Of a DNA stretch of 64,000 nucleotides, positions 25,671 through 35,406 are shown piece after piece; position 1 is the first letter of the stretch; each line of letters opens with the position of its first letter. Below the pieces are notes generated by a model, which saw only the letters and a list, made by a program, of their open reading frames with translations, did not search any database and was not told the DNA's origin. The translations under genes were made by a program, and so were the position numbers. Source of the stretch: Pseudomonas hydrolytica (lineage in GTDB: Bacteria > Pseudomonadota > Gammaproteobacteria > Pseudomonadales > Pseudomonadaceae); the NCBI RefSeq assembly GCF_021495345.1, contig NZ_CP099397.1, forward strand, positions 2,356,001-2,420,000, in the 5' to 3' direction.

Positions 25671-27467
25671 TCAGTTGTCCTTGCGCTTGCCTGGCAGCAG
25701 CGCGCCGAACAGCTGCTTGGCGGTCTGCGCGAGGATGCCGCGCTGGTCGGGGTCGCCCTGCAGCAGGGTGGAGGCGAACTGCTTGGCCTGCTCCAGGCTG
25801 ATGTGCGGCGGCAACGGCGGCACGTCCGGGTCGGTGCGAAATTCCAGCAGCACCGGACGCTCGGCGGCCAGCGCCTGCTCCCAGGCAGGACCGACATCCT
25901 CCTCGCGCTCGATCAATACGCCGGTCAGGCCGATGGAGTTGGCGAAGGCGTGGTAGGGCACATCGGGAATGTCCTGAGAGGCCTCGAACTTCGGGTCGCC
26001 CTCCATTACCCGTTGCTCCCAGGTGACCTGGTTGAGGTCCTGATTGTTGAACACCGCCAGCACCCACTGCGGGTTTGCCCATTCGCGCCAGTACTTGGCC
26101 ACGGTGATCAGCTCGGCCAGATTGCTCATCTGCATGGCGCCGTCACCCACCAGGCCGACCACCGGGCGATCCGGATGGGCGAACTTGGCGGCGATGGCAT
26201 AGGGCACCGCCGCGCCCATCGAGGCCAGGCCGCCGGAAAGCGAGCAGCTCATGCCGCGACGGATCTTCAGATCGCGGGCATACCAGTTGGCGCAGGAGCC
26301 GGAGTCGCAGGTGACGATGGCGCGCTCCGGCAGGCGCGGTGACAGCTCGTAGACCACCCGCTGCGGATTGATCGGCTTGGCCGAGACCATGGCGCGCTTT
26401 TCCAGGGTTCGGTCCCAGTCGCTGCGCCAGTCCTCGATGGTGGCGCGCCAGCTGCGCTCCTGCTTGTCCTCCAGCAGCGGCAGCAGGGCGCGCAGGGTTT
26501 CGGCGGCATCGCCGACCAGGTTGACCTCCATCGGATAGCGCAGGCTGAGCATGTCCGGCTGGATGTCGATCTGCACGCCGCGGGCCTTGCCCTCCTGAGG
26601 TAAAAACTCGGAGTAGGGGAAACCCGAGCCGATCATCAGCAGGGTGTCGCATTCCTCCATCATCTTGTAGCTCGGCACCGTGCCCAGCAGGCCGATGGAG
26701 CCGGTGACCCAGGGCAGGTCGTCGGGCAGCACGGCCTTGCCCAGCAGCGCCTTGGCCACCCCGGCGCCAAGCTTCTGCGCCACCTCGAACACCTCATCGC
26801 CGGCATTCAGCGCCCCGGCGCCGACCAGCATGGCGACCTTCTTGCCGCTATTGAGCACCTCGGCGGCGCGTTGCAGATCCGCTTCATAGGGCACCACCCT
26901 TGGCCGGCTGTAGCCGATGCCGCTATGCACGGTGCCGTGCTTGTGCGGCGGCTCCGTGTATTCGGCTTCCTGCAGGTCGTTGGGCAGGATGATCGCGGTC
27001 ACCCGTCGCTCGCCGATGGCGGTGCGGATCGCCCGGTCGACCAGGTGGCGTACCTGCGCCGGCGCGCTGGCCTGCTGGACGAAGGCGCCGGCGACGTCCT
27101 TGAACACCGACACCAGATCCAGCTCCTGCTGGTAATGCCCACCGAGCGCGGTGCGCGCCTGCTGGCCGGTGATGGCGAGCACCGGCATATGGTCCATGCG
27201 CGCGTCGTACAGGCCGGTCAGCAGGTGGGTGGCTCCCGGCCCGGAGGTGGCGATGCAGACTCCCAGCTGGCCGGAGAACTTGGCATCGGCCGCGGCCATG
27301 AAGGCGGCCATTTCCTCGTGGCGCGCCTGGATGAACCTGATCTTGCCGTCCGCCCGGTTGAGCGCGCCGAACACGCCGTTGATGCCATCTCCGGGATAGC
27401 CGTAGATGCGCCGTACGCCCCACTGATAGAGCCGCTCGACGATGAAATCTCCGACTGTCATGGCCAT
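25671..27467 (-). CDS. Thiamine-pyrophosphate enzyme, pyruvate oxidase/acetolactate synthase-like
   Basis: 598 residues with the three-domain layout of TPP enzymes: N-terminal PYR domain with the catalytic Glu in RHEEMAAFMA, central domain (LVGAGALNAGDEVFEVAQKL), and the C-terminal PP domain with the ThDP motif VGDGAMQM ... AVFNNQDLNQV (GDG-x-NN). The closest group is the PoxB-like pyruvate oxidases, which turn pyruvate to acetate and CO2, but no membrane-binding C-terminal helix is obvious, so the exact reaction is uncertain. It is preceded by a candidate ECF promoter and convergent with the antiporter gene. Confidence 0.85.
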   Translation of the reverse strand: MAMTVGDFIVERLYQWGVRRIYGYPGDGINGVFGALNRADGKIRFIQARHEEMAAFMAAADAKFSGQLGVCIATSGPGATHLLTGLYDARMDHMPVLAITGQQARTALGGHYQQELDLVSVFKDVAGAFVQQASAPAQVRHLVDRAIRTAIGERRVTAIILPNDLQEAEYTEPPHKHGTVHSGIGYSRPRVVPYEADLQRAAEVLNSGKKVAMLVGAGALNAGDEVFEVAQKLGAGVAKALLGKAVLPDDLPWVTGSIGLLGTVPSYKMMEECDTLLMIGSGFPYSEFLPQEGKARGVQIDIQPDMLSLRYPMEVNLVGDAAETLRALLPLLEDKQERSWRATIEDWRSDWDRTLEKRAMVSAKPINPQRVVYELSPRLPERAIVTCDSGSCANWYARDLKIRRGMSCSLSGGLASMGAAVPYAIAAKFAHPDRPVVGLVGDGAMQMSNLAELITVAKYWREWANPQWVLAVFNNQDLNQVTWEQRVMEGDPKFEASQDIPDVPYHAFANSIGLTGVLIEREEDVGPAWEQALAAERPVLLEFRTDPDVPPLPPHISLEQAKQFASTLLQGDPDQRGILAQTAKQLFGALLPGKRKDN

Positions 27468-27570
27468 GGGAACCCTCCGTTACGATCAGACTGGGGGCCA
27501 GACAGGGCGGACGCCTGAGCGTCGGAGGCGACGATTTACGCCGCCCGCCCTGCATGACCGCTGGAATAGG

Positions 27571-27598
27571 GTGGACGTGAGGAGGCGCTGGGAAGTTT
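27571..27598 (-). promoter_or_regulatory. Candidate ECF-sigma promoter of the pyruvate-oxidase-like gene
   Basis: On the minus strand (G)AAACTT, 16 bases, GTCCAC, about 105 bases upstream of the start. It has the same spacing as the candidates at 22669 and 43544. Pattern match only. Confidence 0.3.
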
Positions 27599-27757
27599 CT
27601 ACTGATTGACCTGTGGTCATGCAGCGAAGGCGCAGGCGGCGAGCGATGCGGCGCCAGGCTGGTCGCGACGCCGGCTGTCATCATTCCTTCGCAACTCCTT
27701 CACATGACTGCCACCGCGCTTCGTTGCAATCGCTGCAACCGCCAGGAGGATGCAGCG

Positions 27758-29119
27758 ATGCAGATATGCGTGATCGGGGCTGGATACGTGGGTTTGGTGA
27801 CGGCGACCTGCTTTGCCGAAATGGGCAATCAGGTGGTTTGCGTCGAGCGCGACCCGCAGCGCGTCGCGCGTCTTGCCCAGGGCGAGGTGCCGATCTACGA
27901 GCCGGGGCTGGAAAGCATGCTGCGGGCGCAGCTGGCCAGCGGGCAGCTCAGCTTCAGCGCCCAGCTCAAGAGCGGCATTCGCCGCGCCGAGATCATCTTC
28001 ATCGCCGTGGGTACGCCCAGCGGCGAGGATGGTTCGGCCGATCTGTCCCATGTGCTGGCGGTCGCCGACGAGCTGGGCGAGCGGCTGGAGCGCAGCTGCC
28101 TGGTGGTGGACAAATCCACCGTCCCGGTCGGCACCGCCGAGCGCGTGGCGCAGCGCATCAATGCCGGCCTGGCGCGACGAGACGTACGCGGGCGGGTCAC
28201 CGTGGCGAGCAACCCGGAGTTTCTCAAGGAAGGTTCGGCCGTGGAGGACTTCATGCGCCCCGATCGGGTGATCGTCGGTTGCGACGACGAGCGTGGGCGC
28301 GAGCTGCTGCGGAGGCTTTACGCGCCTTTTCTACGCAACCACGACCGCCTGCTGTGCATGGGCGTGCGTGCTGCCGAGTTCAGCAAGTACGCGGCCAACG
28401 CCTTCCTCGCCACCAAGATCTCCTTCATCAACGAGATGGCGGGTATCTGTGCGCGGCTGGGTGTGGATATCGAGGAAGTCCGCCGTGGCATCGGCAGCGA
28501 CCGACGCATCGGCACGCACTTCATCTACGCCGGCTGTGGCTATGGTGGCTCGTGCTTTCCCAAGGACGTAAAGGCCCTGATTCGCACCGCCGAGCACGAG
28601 GGCATCGAGCCGGGCATCCTGCGCGCGGTCGAGGCGCGCAATGCGCTGCAGAAGACGCTGCTGTTCCAGGCCCTGCGCGAGCATTTCAACGGCCACCTGC
28701 ATGGCCGCGTGGTCGCGCTCTGGGGGCTGGCCTTCAAGCCCGGCACCGACGATCTGCGCGAAGCGCCCAGCCTGGTGTTGCTCGAGGCCCTGCTCAATGC
28801 CGGCGCCAAGGTGCAGGCCTGCGATCCGGCGGCCAATGCCGGAGTCGCCGCGCGCTATGGCCAGGCGATCGAGAGCGGGCAGCTGGTACTCAGCGAATCG
28901 CCGTATGCGGTCTGCCAGGGCGCCGATGCGTTGGTGCTGGTCACCGAGTGGAAGCAGTTCCGCCAGCCCGACTTCGCGCGCATCCGTGGGGCGATGCGCA
29001 TGCCCGTGGTGTTCGACGGGCGCAATATCTATGACGCCGATCAGCTGGTCGAGCTGGGTTTTCTCTATCGTGGCATCGGCCGGCCCGCTGTGGGCAGTTG
29101 TAAGGCCAGCGCGGCTTGA
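27758..29119 (+). CDS. ugd: UDP-glucose 6-dehydrogenase
   Basis: 453 residues. N-terminal Rossmann motif VIGAGYVGLVTATCFAEMG, the central helix linking two domains, and the catalytic Cys in CGYGGSCFPKDVKAL near residue 265. It oxidises UDP-glucose twice to UDP-glucuronate with NAD+, feeding surface polysaccharide or lipid A modification. Translation starts at 27758, with AGGAGG 8 bases upstream. galU, which makes its substrate, follows 43 bases later on the same strand, so they form a nucleotide-sugar operon. Confidence 0.94.
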   Translation: MQICVIGAGYVGLVTATCFAEMGNQVVCVERDPQRVARLAQGEVPIYEPGLESMLRAQLASGQLSFSAQLKSGIRRAEIIFIAVGTPSGEDGSADLSHVLAVADELGERLERSCLVVDKSTVPVGTAERVAQRINAGLARRDVRGRVTVASNPEFLKEGSAVEDFMRPDRVIVGCDDERGRELLRRLYAPFLRNHDRLLCMGVRAAEFSKYAANAFLATKISFINEMAGICARLGVDIEEVRRGIGSDRRIGTHFIYAGCGYGGSCFPKDVKALIRTAEHEGIEPGILRAVEARNALQKTLLFQALREHFNGHLHGRVVALWGLAFKPGTDDLREAPSLVLLEALLNAGAKVQACDPAANAGVAARYGQAIESGQLVLSESPYAVCQGADALVLVTEWKQFRQPDFARIRGAMRMPVVFDGRNIYDADQLVELGFLYRGIGRPAVGSCKASAA

Positions 29120-29162
29120 TAGACTGAGCGCGTTTTTTCCACTACCCCCATCAGGGAACCCC

Positions 29163-30002
29163 ATGATCAAGAAATGCCTGTTTCCCGCTGCCGGTTACGG
29201 CACCCGCTTCCTGCCGGCTACCAAGGCCATGCCCAAGGAAATGTTGCCGGTGGTGAACAAGCCGCTGATCCAGTACGGCGTCGAGGAAGCCCTGGAAGCG
29301 GGGCTGAACGAGATCGCCATCGTCACCGGCCGCGGCAAGCGTGCCCTGGAAGACCATTTCGACGTGAGCTACGAGCTCGAACACCAGATCAAGGGCACCG
29401 ACAAGGAGAAGTACCTGGTCGGCATCCGTCGTCTGATCGACGAGTGCTCCTTCGCCTACACCCGTCAGGTGGAGATGAAGGGCCTGGGCCATGCCATTCT
29501 CTGCGGCCAGCCGCTGATCGGCGACGAGCCTTTCGCCGTGGTGCTGGCGGACGACCTGTGCCTGAACCTGCAAGGCGATAGCGTGCTGGCGCAGATGGTC
29601 AAGCTGTACAACCAGTTCCGCTGCTCCATCGTGGCGATCCAGGAAGTGCCGCGCGAGGAAACCTCCAAGTACGGCGTGATCGCCGGCGAGATGATCCGCG
29701 ACGACATCTACCGCGTCAGCCATATGGTGGAGAAGCCCAAGCCGGAGGATGCTCCCTCGAACCTGGCGATCATCGGCCGCTACATCCTCACCCCGGACAT
29801 CTTCGACCTGATCCGCGATACCCCGCCGGGCAAGGGCGGCGAGATCCAGATCACCGACGCGCTGATGCGCCAGGCCCAGCAGGGCTGCGTGATGGCGTAC
29901 AAGTTCAAGGGGCAGCGTTTCGACTGCGGCAGCGCCGAGGGCTACATCGACGCCACCAATTTCTGCTTCGAGAACCTGTACAAGACCGGCAAGGCCTATT
30001 GA
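29163..30002 (+). CDS. galU: UTP--glucose-1-phosphate uridylyltransferase
   Basis: 279 residues with the nucleotidyltransferase signature AAGYGTRFLPATKAMPKEML at the N-terminus and VLADDLCLN at the metal site. It makes UDP-glucose from UTP and glucose-1-phosphate, the precursor used by ugd upstream and by galE further along the window. Length and ending (YIDATNFCFENLY) are normal. It ends in a strong hairpin shared with the convergent VOC gene. Confidence 0.96.
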   Translation: MIKKCLFPAAGYGTRFLPATKAMPKEMLPVVNKPLIQYGVEEALEAGLNEIAIVTGRGKRALEDHFDVSYELEHQIKGTDKEKYLVGIRRLIDECSFAYTRQVEMKGLGHAILCGQPLIGDEPFAVVLADDLCLNLQGDSVLAQMVKLYNQFRCSIVAIQEVPREETSKYGVIAGEMIRDDIYRVSHMVEKPKPEDAPSNLAIIGRYILTPDIFDLIRDTPPGKGGEIQITDALMRQAQQGCVMAYKFKGQRFDCGSAEGYIDATNFCFENLYKTGKAY

Positions 30003-30053
30003 GCCTTCGCCACCCGCTGCGCACGGCTGTCTGAGCGGTGCGCAGCTAGCGCT

Positions 30054-30083
30054 GCAAGACGCCACCTGCCGGTGGCGTCTTGC
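30054..30083. terminator. Bidirectional hairpin between convergent galU and VOC genes
   Basis: Perfect 13-bp stem (30054-30066 / 30071-30083) with a 4-nt loop. It lies between two convergent stop codons. The T-run is poor on both sides, so termination may be partial. Confidence 0.7.
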
Positions 30084-30086
30084 ATT

Positions 30087-30509
30087 TCAGGGAATCGGCA
30101 TCTGTTCCGAACCCGGCCCCAGCGGCTGGCCGAAGCTGAATTCCAAGTAGTTGCCGGCAGGATCGCGCAGGCCGCAGTAGTAGCCGACCGGGTAGGGTTC
30201 GTCGCGCGGTGGCCAGATCAGGCAACCGTCTTGCGCGGCCATGGCCGCGACATGATCGACTTCCTCGCGACTGGCCAGGGCGAAGCCGAAGTGGCTGTAG
30301 TCGTCGCTCGCTAGGTGCCGGTCCTGGCCGCCGGGCATGATGACGAAGATGAACTGGTGCTCCTTGCCGGGCTCGGACATCCAGACGATGCGCGTGCCCT
30401 TGCCGGGGCGCTGGTGGATCACCTGCATGCCGCAGTAGCGCTGGTAGAAGGCGATGCAGGCATCCAGATCGGGTACGTGCAGCGCCAGGTGAGTCAGGGT
30501 CGGGCGCAT
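30087..30509 (-). CDS. Glyoxalase/VOC-superfamily protein
   Basis: 140 residues with a paired beta-alpha-beta-beta-beta fold: [22 protein letters not shown] at the start, [13 protein letters not shown], and the metal-ligand-type [18 protein letters not shown] near the end. It is a lactoylglutathione lyase-like or fosfomycin-resistance-like metal enzyme, but the exact reaction cannot be named. It lies between galU and the glutathione reductase gene, and a role in glutathione-dependent detoxification is only a guess. Confidence 0.8.
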   Translation of the reverse strand: MRPTLTHLALHVPDLDACIAFYQRYCGMQVIHQRPGKGTRIVWMSEPGKEHQFIFVIMPGGQDRHLASDDYSHFGFALASREEVDHVAAMAAQDGCLIWPPRDEPYPVGYYCGLRDPAGNYLEFSFGQPLGPGSEQMPIP

Positions 30510-30582
30510 GAGGCTATCCTCCTGGTGTCAGCTTAGCCGCTGGCTTTCGGGTATGCTGGCGGCCTGTTCAAGGAGGCCGCAG

Positions 30583-31941
30583 ATGAGTTACGACTTCGAC
30601 CTGTTCGTTATCGGCGCCGGTTCCGGCGGTGTGCGTGCGGCGCGTTTCGCCGCCGGTTATGGCGCGCGCGTGGCGGTTGCCGAAAGCCGCTACCTGGGCG
30701 GTACCTGCGTCAACGTTGGCTGCGTGCCGAAAAAGCTGCTGGTGTACGGCGCGCATTTCTCCGAAGACTTCGAGCAGGCCGCCGGCTTTGGCTGGTCGCT
30801 GGGCGAGGCCAGCTTCGACTGGCCGACGCTGATCGCCAACAAGAACCGCGAAATCCAGCGCCTCAACGGCATCTACCGCAATCTGTTGACCAACAGCGGC
30901 GTGACTCTGTTCGAAGGGCATGCTCGGATTGTCGATGCCCACACGGTGGAAGTGAACGGCCAGCGTCACAGCGCCGAACGCATCCTGATCGCCACCGGTG
31001 GCTGGCCGCAGATTCCCGACATCCCCGGTCGCGAGCATGCCATCAGTTCCAACGAGGCGTTCTTCCTCGAGCAACTGCCCAAGCGCGTGCTGGTGGTGGG
31101 CGGCGGCTATATCGCGGTGGAGTTCGCCTCGATCTTCCACGGCCTGGGCGCACAGACCTCGCTCTTGTATCGCGGCGAGCTGTTCCTGCGTGGTTTCGAT
31201 GGCGCGGTGCGCGAGCACCTGCGCGACGAGCTGAGCAAGAAGGGCCTGGACCTGCAGTTCAACGCCGACATCGCCCGCATCGAAAAACGCGCCGATGGCA
31301 GCCTGGCTGCCACGCTCAAGGACGGCCGCGTGCTGGAAGCCGACTGCGTGTTCTACGCCACCGGACGGCGGCCGATGCTGGACAACCTCGGCCTGGAGAA
31401 CGTCGAGGTCAAGCTGGACAAGCGCGGCTACATCGAGGTGGACGAGCTGTTCCAGACCTCCACGCCATCGATTCTCGCCCTCGGCGATGTGATCGGCCGC
31501 GTGCAACTGACCCCGGTGGCCCTCGCCGAAGGCATGGCCGTGGCGCGCCGCCTGTTCAAGCCGGAGGAGTACCGGCCGCTGGACTACCGGATGATCCCCA
31601 CTGCCGTGTTCAGCCTGCCGAATATCGGCACCGTGGGCCTGAGCGAAGAACAGGCCATCGAAGACGGGCACAAGGTGAAGATCTTCGAGAGTCGCTTCCG
31701 CCCGATGAAGCAGACCCTCACCGAATGCCAGGAGCGCACCCTGATGAAGCTGGTGGTCGATGCCGACAGCGATCGCGTGCTGGGCTGCCACATGGTCGGC
31801 CCGGAGGCGGGCGAGATCATCCAGGGCCTGGCCATCGCGCTCAAGGCCGGTGCCACCAAGCAGGTGTTCGACGAAACCATCGGCGTGCACCCGAGCGCCG
31901 CCGAAGAGTTCGTCACCCTGCGTACGCCGGTCAGCCGCTGA
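30583..31941 (+). CDS. gor: Glutathione-disulfide reductase
   Basis: 452 residues of the flavoprotein disulfide reductase fold. FAD motif [20 protein letters not shown], redox-active disulfide [14 protein letters not shown] near residues 42-55, NADPH motif [14 protein letters not shown], and the C-terminal His-Glu pair in [13 protein letters not shown]. It reduces oxidised glutathione with NADPH in the cytoplasm. The Arg residues after GGGYIAVE ([14 protein letters not shown]) fit NADPH preference. The AGGAGG-like site is 8 bases before the ATG at 30583. The TRIC remnant follows 7 bases after the stop. Confidence 0.94.
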   Translation: MSYDFDLFVIGAGSGGVRAARFAAGYGARVAVAESRYLGGTCVNVGCVPKKLLVYGAHFSEDFEQAAGFGWSLGEASFDWPTLIANKNREIQRLNGIYRNLLTNSGVTLFEGHARIVDAHTVEVNGQRHSAERILIATGGWPQIPDIPGREHAISSNEAFFLEQLPKRVLVVGGGYIAVEFASIFHGLGAQTSLLYRGELFLRGFDGAVREHLRDELSKKGLDLQFNADIARIEKRADGSLAATLKDGRVLEADCVFYATGRRPMLDNLGLENVEVKLDKRGYIEVDELFQTSTPSILALGDVIGRVQLTPVALAEGMAVARRLFKPEEYRPLDYRMIPTAVFSLPNIGTVGLSEEQAIEDGHKVKIFESRFRPMKQTLTECQERTLMKLVVDADSDRVLGCHMVGPEAGEIIQGLAIALKAGATKQVFDETIGVHPSAAEEFVTLRTPVSR

Positions 31942-31948
31942 GAGACGC

Positions 31949-32409
31949 ATGGAAAAGCTGTTCTATGTTGCCGACCTGTTCGGCGTGGCGGTGTTCGCCA
32001 TCACTGGCGCGCTGATGGCCGGGCGCAAATCCATGGACCTGTTCGGCGTGCTGGTCATGGCCATCGTCACCGCCCTCGGTGGCGGTACCCTGCGCGACCT
32101 GATCCTGGACAACCACCCGGTCAGCTGGATTCGTGACGACACCTACATCCTGGTGGCCTCGCTGGCAGCGCTGGGCACGGTGGTCTGGGTGCGCATGACC
32201 CGGCCGATTCACGAGAAGGGGCTGCTGATCGCCGACGCCTTCGGTCTGGCCGTGTTCACCGTCTACGGCACCGAACTGGCGCTGCAGCACGACACGCCGA
32301 TCAGCACCGCGGTGATCATGGGCGTGATGACCGGCGTGGTCGGCGGGGTGATTCGCGACGTGCTGTGCAACGAGATCCCGCTGATCTTCCAGAAGGAAAT
32401 CTATGCCAC
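31949..32409 (+). pseudogene. TRIC/UPF0126 (YadS-like) cation channel, truncated
   Basis: The first 153 codons encode a typical bacterial TRIC channel: FGVAVFAITGALMAGRKSMDLFG, ALGGGTLRDLILDNHPVSW, and the second repeat TAVIMGVMTGVVGGVIRDVL. At QKEIYAT (ending near 32409) the family sequence stops, about 50 residues short of the usual 205-residue length and lacking the last membrane helix. From there the frame stays open to 33079 but reads through the next VOC gene in the wrong frame and gives a low-complexity Arg/Ala/Gly-rich tail. A deletion has joined this gene to the upstream edge of the VOC gene. The protein would be a truncated, probably non-functional channel. Confidence 0.8.
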
Positions 32410-32456
32410 TGGCATCTGGGATTGCCGCGCTTTCACCTGCTGGACAGACATTGAAG

Positions 32457-32834
32457 ATGATCGAGCGACTGGACCATCTGGTGCTGACCGTGGCCGATAT
32501 CGAGGCCACCGTGGCCTTCTACGAACGGGTGCTGGGCATGCGCCACGAGCGTTTCGGTGCCGGGCGCAGCGCCTTGGTGTTCGGCCGGCAGAAGTTCAAC
32601 CTGCACCAGGCCGGCCGCGAGTTCGAGCCCAAGGCCGCCAGACCGACGCCGGGCGCCATCGACCTGTGCCTGATCACCGACTGGCCGATGTCCCGGGTGC
32701 TTGCGCATCTGGCCGAGCAGGGCGTGGAGGTGGAGGAGGGGCCGGTGGCGCGCACCGGCGCCATCGGGCCGATCGAGTCGGTGTACTTCCGCGACCCGGA
32801 CGGCAACCTGATCGAGGTCAGCCGCTACCCGTAG
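32457..32834 (+). CDS. Glyoxalase/VOC-superfamily protein (second)
   Basis: 125 residues: MIERLDHLVLTVADIEATVAFYERVLGMRHE opens the first repeat (read in two parts), and the second closes with ESVYFRDPDGNLIEVSRYP, giving the Glu metal ligand. This short form matches the VOC family proteins often annotated as virulence or dioxygenase-like. The start at 32457 is chosen because it aligns with the family; an upstream frame (32403) is open only because of the deletion fusion with the TRIC gene. It is co-oriented with that remnant and now probably transcribed from the gor promoter. Confidence 0.82.
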   Translation: MIERLDHLVLTVADIEATVAFYERVLGMRHERFGAGRSALVFGRQKFNLHQAGREFEPKAARPTPGAIDLCLITDWPMSRVLAHLAEQGVEVEEGPVARTGAIGPIESVYFRDPDGNLIEVSRYP

Positions 32835-32852
32835 CGCGCGCCAAGGCCTTGC

Positions 32853-33740
32853 TCACGTCTTGCCAGCGCGGTTCTGTTCCAGGTTTTGCCGCAATTGCCG
32901 TGCATCGTAGGGCGCGCGGACCTTCACGTCGTTGTCGAAGTAGCAGTACAGGTCGCGCGGCTTGCGCGGCGGGCGATGGCGGCTGTCGATCAGCTGCGCG
33001 TCGTCTGGCTGGTCTCCGGCCGTCCAGGCCTCGATGCGTGCCTGCCAGCGCCGCAGCGCCTCGTCCGAATAGCCGCTGACGTAGAGCTGGGCGTCGCCGT
33101 GCAGGCGCAGGTAGAGAAAATCGGCGGTGACGTCCTCGAGGTAGGGCCACTTGCCGGCGGTATCGGCGACCACCAGCGCCACGTTGTATCGGCGCAGCAG
33201 GTCGACGAAGGCCTGGCAGCGGAAGCTGTCGTTGCGAATCTCTACCGCGTGGCGCAGCGCTCGGTCCGGCAGGGCATCCAGATAACCGGTGACATGCAGA
33301 CGGGCGTCGGCATGGCGGGCGAGCTGTCGCCCCTGATCGGTATCGCCGGGCAGCTGCGCGAGGAAGTCGCCGAACTGCTTTTCGTCGAAGCGAAAGCTGG
33401 GCGGGAACTGCCAGAGTATCGGCCCGAGTTTCTCCTTCAGCGACAGCGGGCCGGAGGCGAAGAAGTTGGCCAGCGGCTGTTCGATGTCGTCGAGCCGGCG
33501 CACATGGGTGATGAAGCGCGGCGCCTTGACGCTGAAGACGAAATCCTCCGGCGTCTCGGCGTACCAGCCGGCATAGCGCTGCGGGCTCTGCAGGCCATAG
33601 AACGAGCCGTTGATCTCGATGCTGTTGACCTCGCGCGAGGCGAATTCCAGCTCGCGACGCTGGACCAGGCCCTTGGGATAGAAGTCGCCGCGCCAGGGCG
33701 CATAGCGCCACCCGGAAATGCCGATGCGCACATCGCTCAT
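32853..33740 (-). CDS. DUF72 (YecE-type) protein
   Basis: 295 residues of the DUF72 family, a TIM-barrel-like protein of unknown function. The N-terminus RIGISGWRYAPWRGDFYPKG is the family's diagnostic G-x-S-G-W motif, followed by FVFSVKAPRFITHVRRL and ending FDNDVKVRAPYDARQLRQ. Transcription runs away from the aldehyde oxidoreductase genes. About 38 bases upstream is a strong promoter-like motif (33778-33808) that recurs exactly before the small exported protein gene at 37931. The activity of the family has not been shown. Confidence 0.88.
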   Translation of the reverse strand: MSDVRIGISGWRYAPWRGDFYPKGLVQRRELEFASREVNSIEINGSFYGLQSPQRYAGWYAETPEDFVFSVKAPRFITHVRRLDDIEQPLANFFASGPLSLKEKLGPILWQFPPSFRFDEKQFGDFLAQLPGDTDQGRQLARHADARLHVTGYLDALPDRALRHAVEIRNDSFRCQAFVDLLRRYNVALVVADTAGKWPYLEDVTADFLYLRLHGDAQLYVSGYSDEALRRWQARIEAWTAGDQPDDAQLIDSRHRPPRKPRDLYCYFDNDVKVRAPYDARQLRQNLEQNRAGKT

Positions 33741-33777
33741 GCAAACCCTCCTGCTTGCGTCGCACAGGTGTCGACTC

Positions 33778-33808
33778 TATTTCCTACCCTGGCGCCGGCA
33801 GGAAGTTC
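33778..33808 (-). promoter_or_regulatory. Shared promoter-like motif upstream of the DUF72 gene
   Basis: On the minus strand GAACTT (33803-33808), exactly 16 bases, then TAGGAAATA (33778-33786), followed by G. The identical elements with the same spacing occur at 38000-38030. The -35 box equals that of AlgU/ECF promoters, but the -10 region is not the usual TCTGA. Confidence 0.65.
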
Positions 33809-33910
33809 AGGCTTTCTGGCGCGTTACGCCGAGCACGCGAGCTGAACGATTCGCCGATAGCGGTCTCAGAAAATCATGGATGCCCCCAGACAGCCGACCG
33901 AGGTAGCCCC

Positions 33911-34416
33911 ATGAGCACCCCCTGTACCGAAGGTTTCGCGCGCCAGGCGATATCCCTGACGCTGAACGGCAGCCCCTGCCAGGTCGAGGTCCAGCCCTGG
34001 ATCACCACGCTCGATCTGCTGCGCGAGCGGCTCGATTTGATCGGCACCAAGAAGGGCTGCGACCACGGTCAATGCGGGGCCTGCACCGTGCTGCTCGACG
34101 GTCGTCGGGTCAATGCCTGCCTGCTGCTGGCGGTGATGCTCGACGGCCATGAACTGACCACCATCGAAGGCCTGGCTGCAGGCGGTGAACTGCACCCGAT
34201 GCAGCGCGCCTTCATCCGGCACGATGCCTTCCAGTGCGGCTACTGCACGCCGGGGCAGATCTGCTCGGCGGTGGGCCTGGCCGGCGAGGGCAGGCTGGAG
34301 GGCGCCGCCGACCTGCGGGAACGCATGAGCGGCAACCTGTGCCGCTGCGGGGCCTACAGCAATATCCTGGCGGCCATCGAAGAGGCCTTGCCCGTCTGTG
34401 AGTCGGAGGTGCGCTC

Positions 34417-34420
<4 letters not shown>
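33911..34420 (+). CDS. paoA: Aldehyde oxidoreductase, [2Fe-2S] subunit (PaoA/YagT-like)
   Basis: 169 residues. The plant-ferredoxin-type cluster uses CDHGQCGACTVLLDG ... NAC, and the second cluster uses CGYCTPGQ and GNLCRCG, both complete. It is the electron-transfer subunit of a xanthine-dehydrogenase-family enzyme. Unlike E. coli PaoA it has no twin-arginine signal, so the complex should be cytoplasmic. The stop overlaps the next start (ATGA), giving a three-gene operon with the FAD and Mo subunits. Confidence 0.88.

Positions 34421-35402
<982 letters not shown>

Positions 35403-35406
<4 letters not shown>

Noticed and set aside
32403..32456. Upstream extension of the second VOC protein (MPLASGIAALSPAGQTLK)
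   Set aside because: The added residues lie in the deletion-joined TRIC region and do not fit the family; MIERLDHL at 32457 is the natural start.
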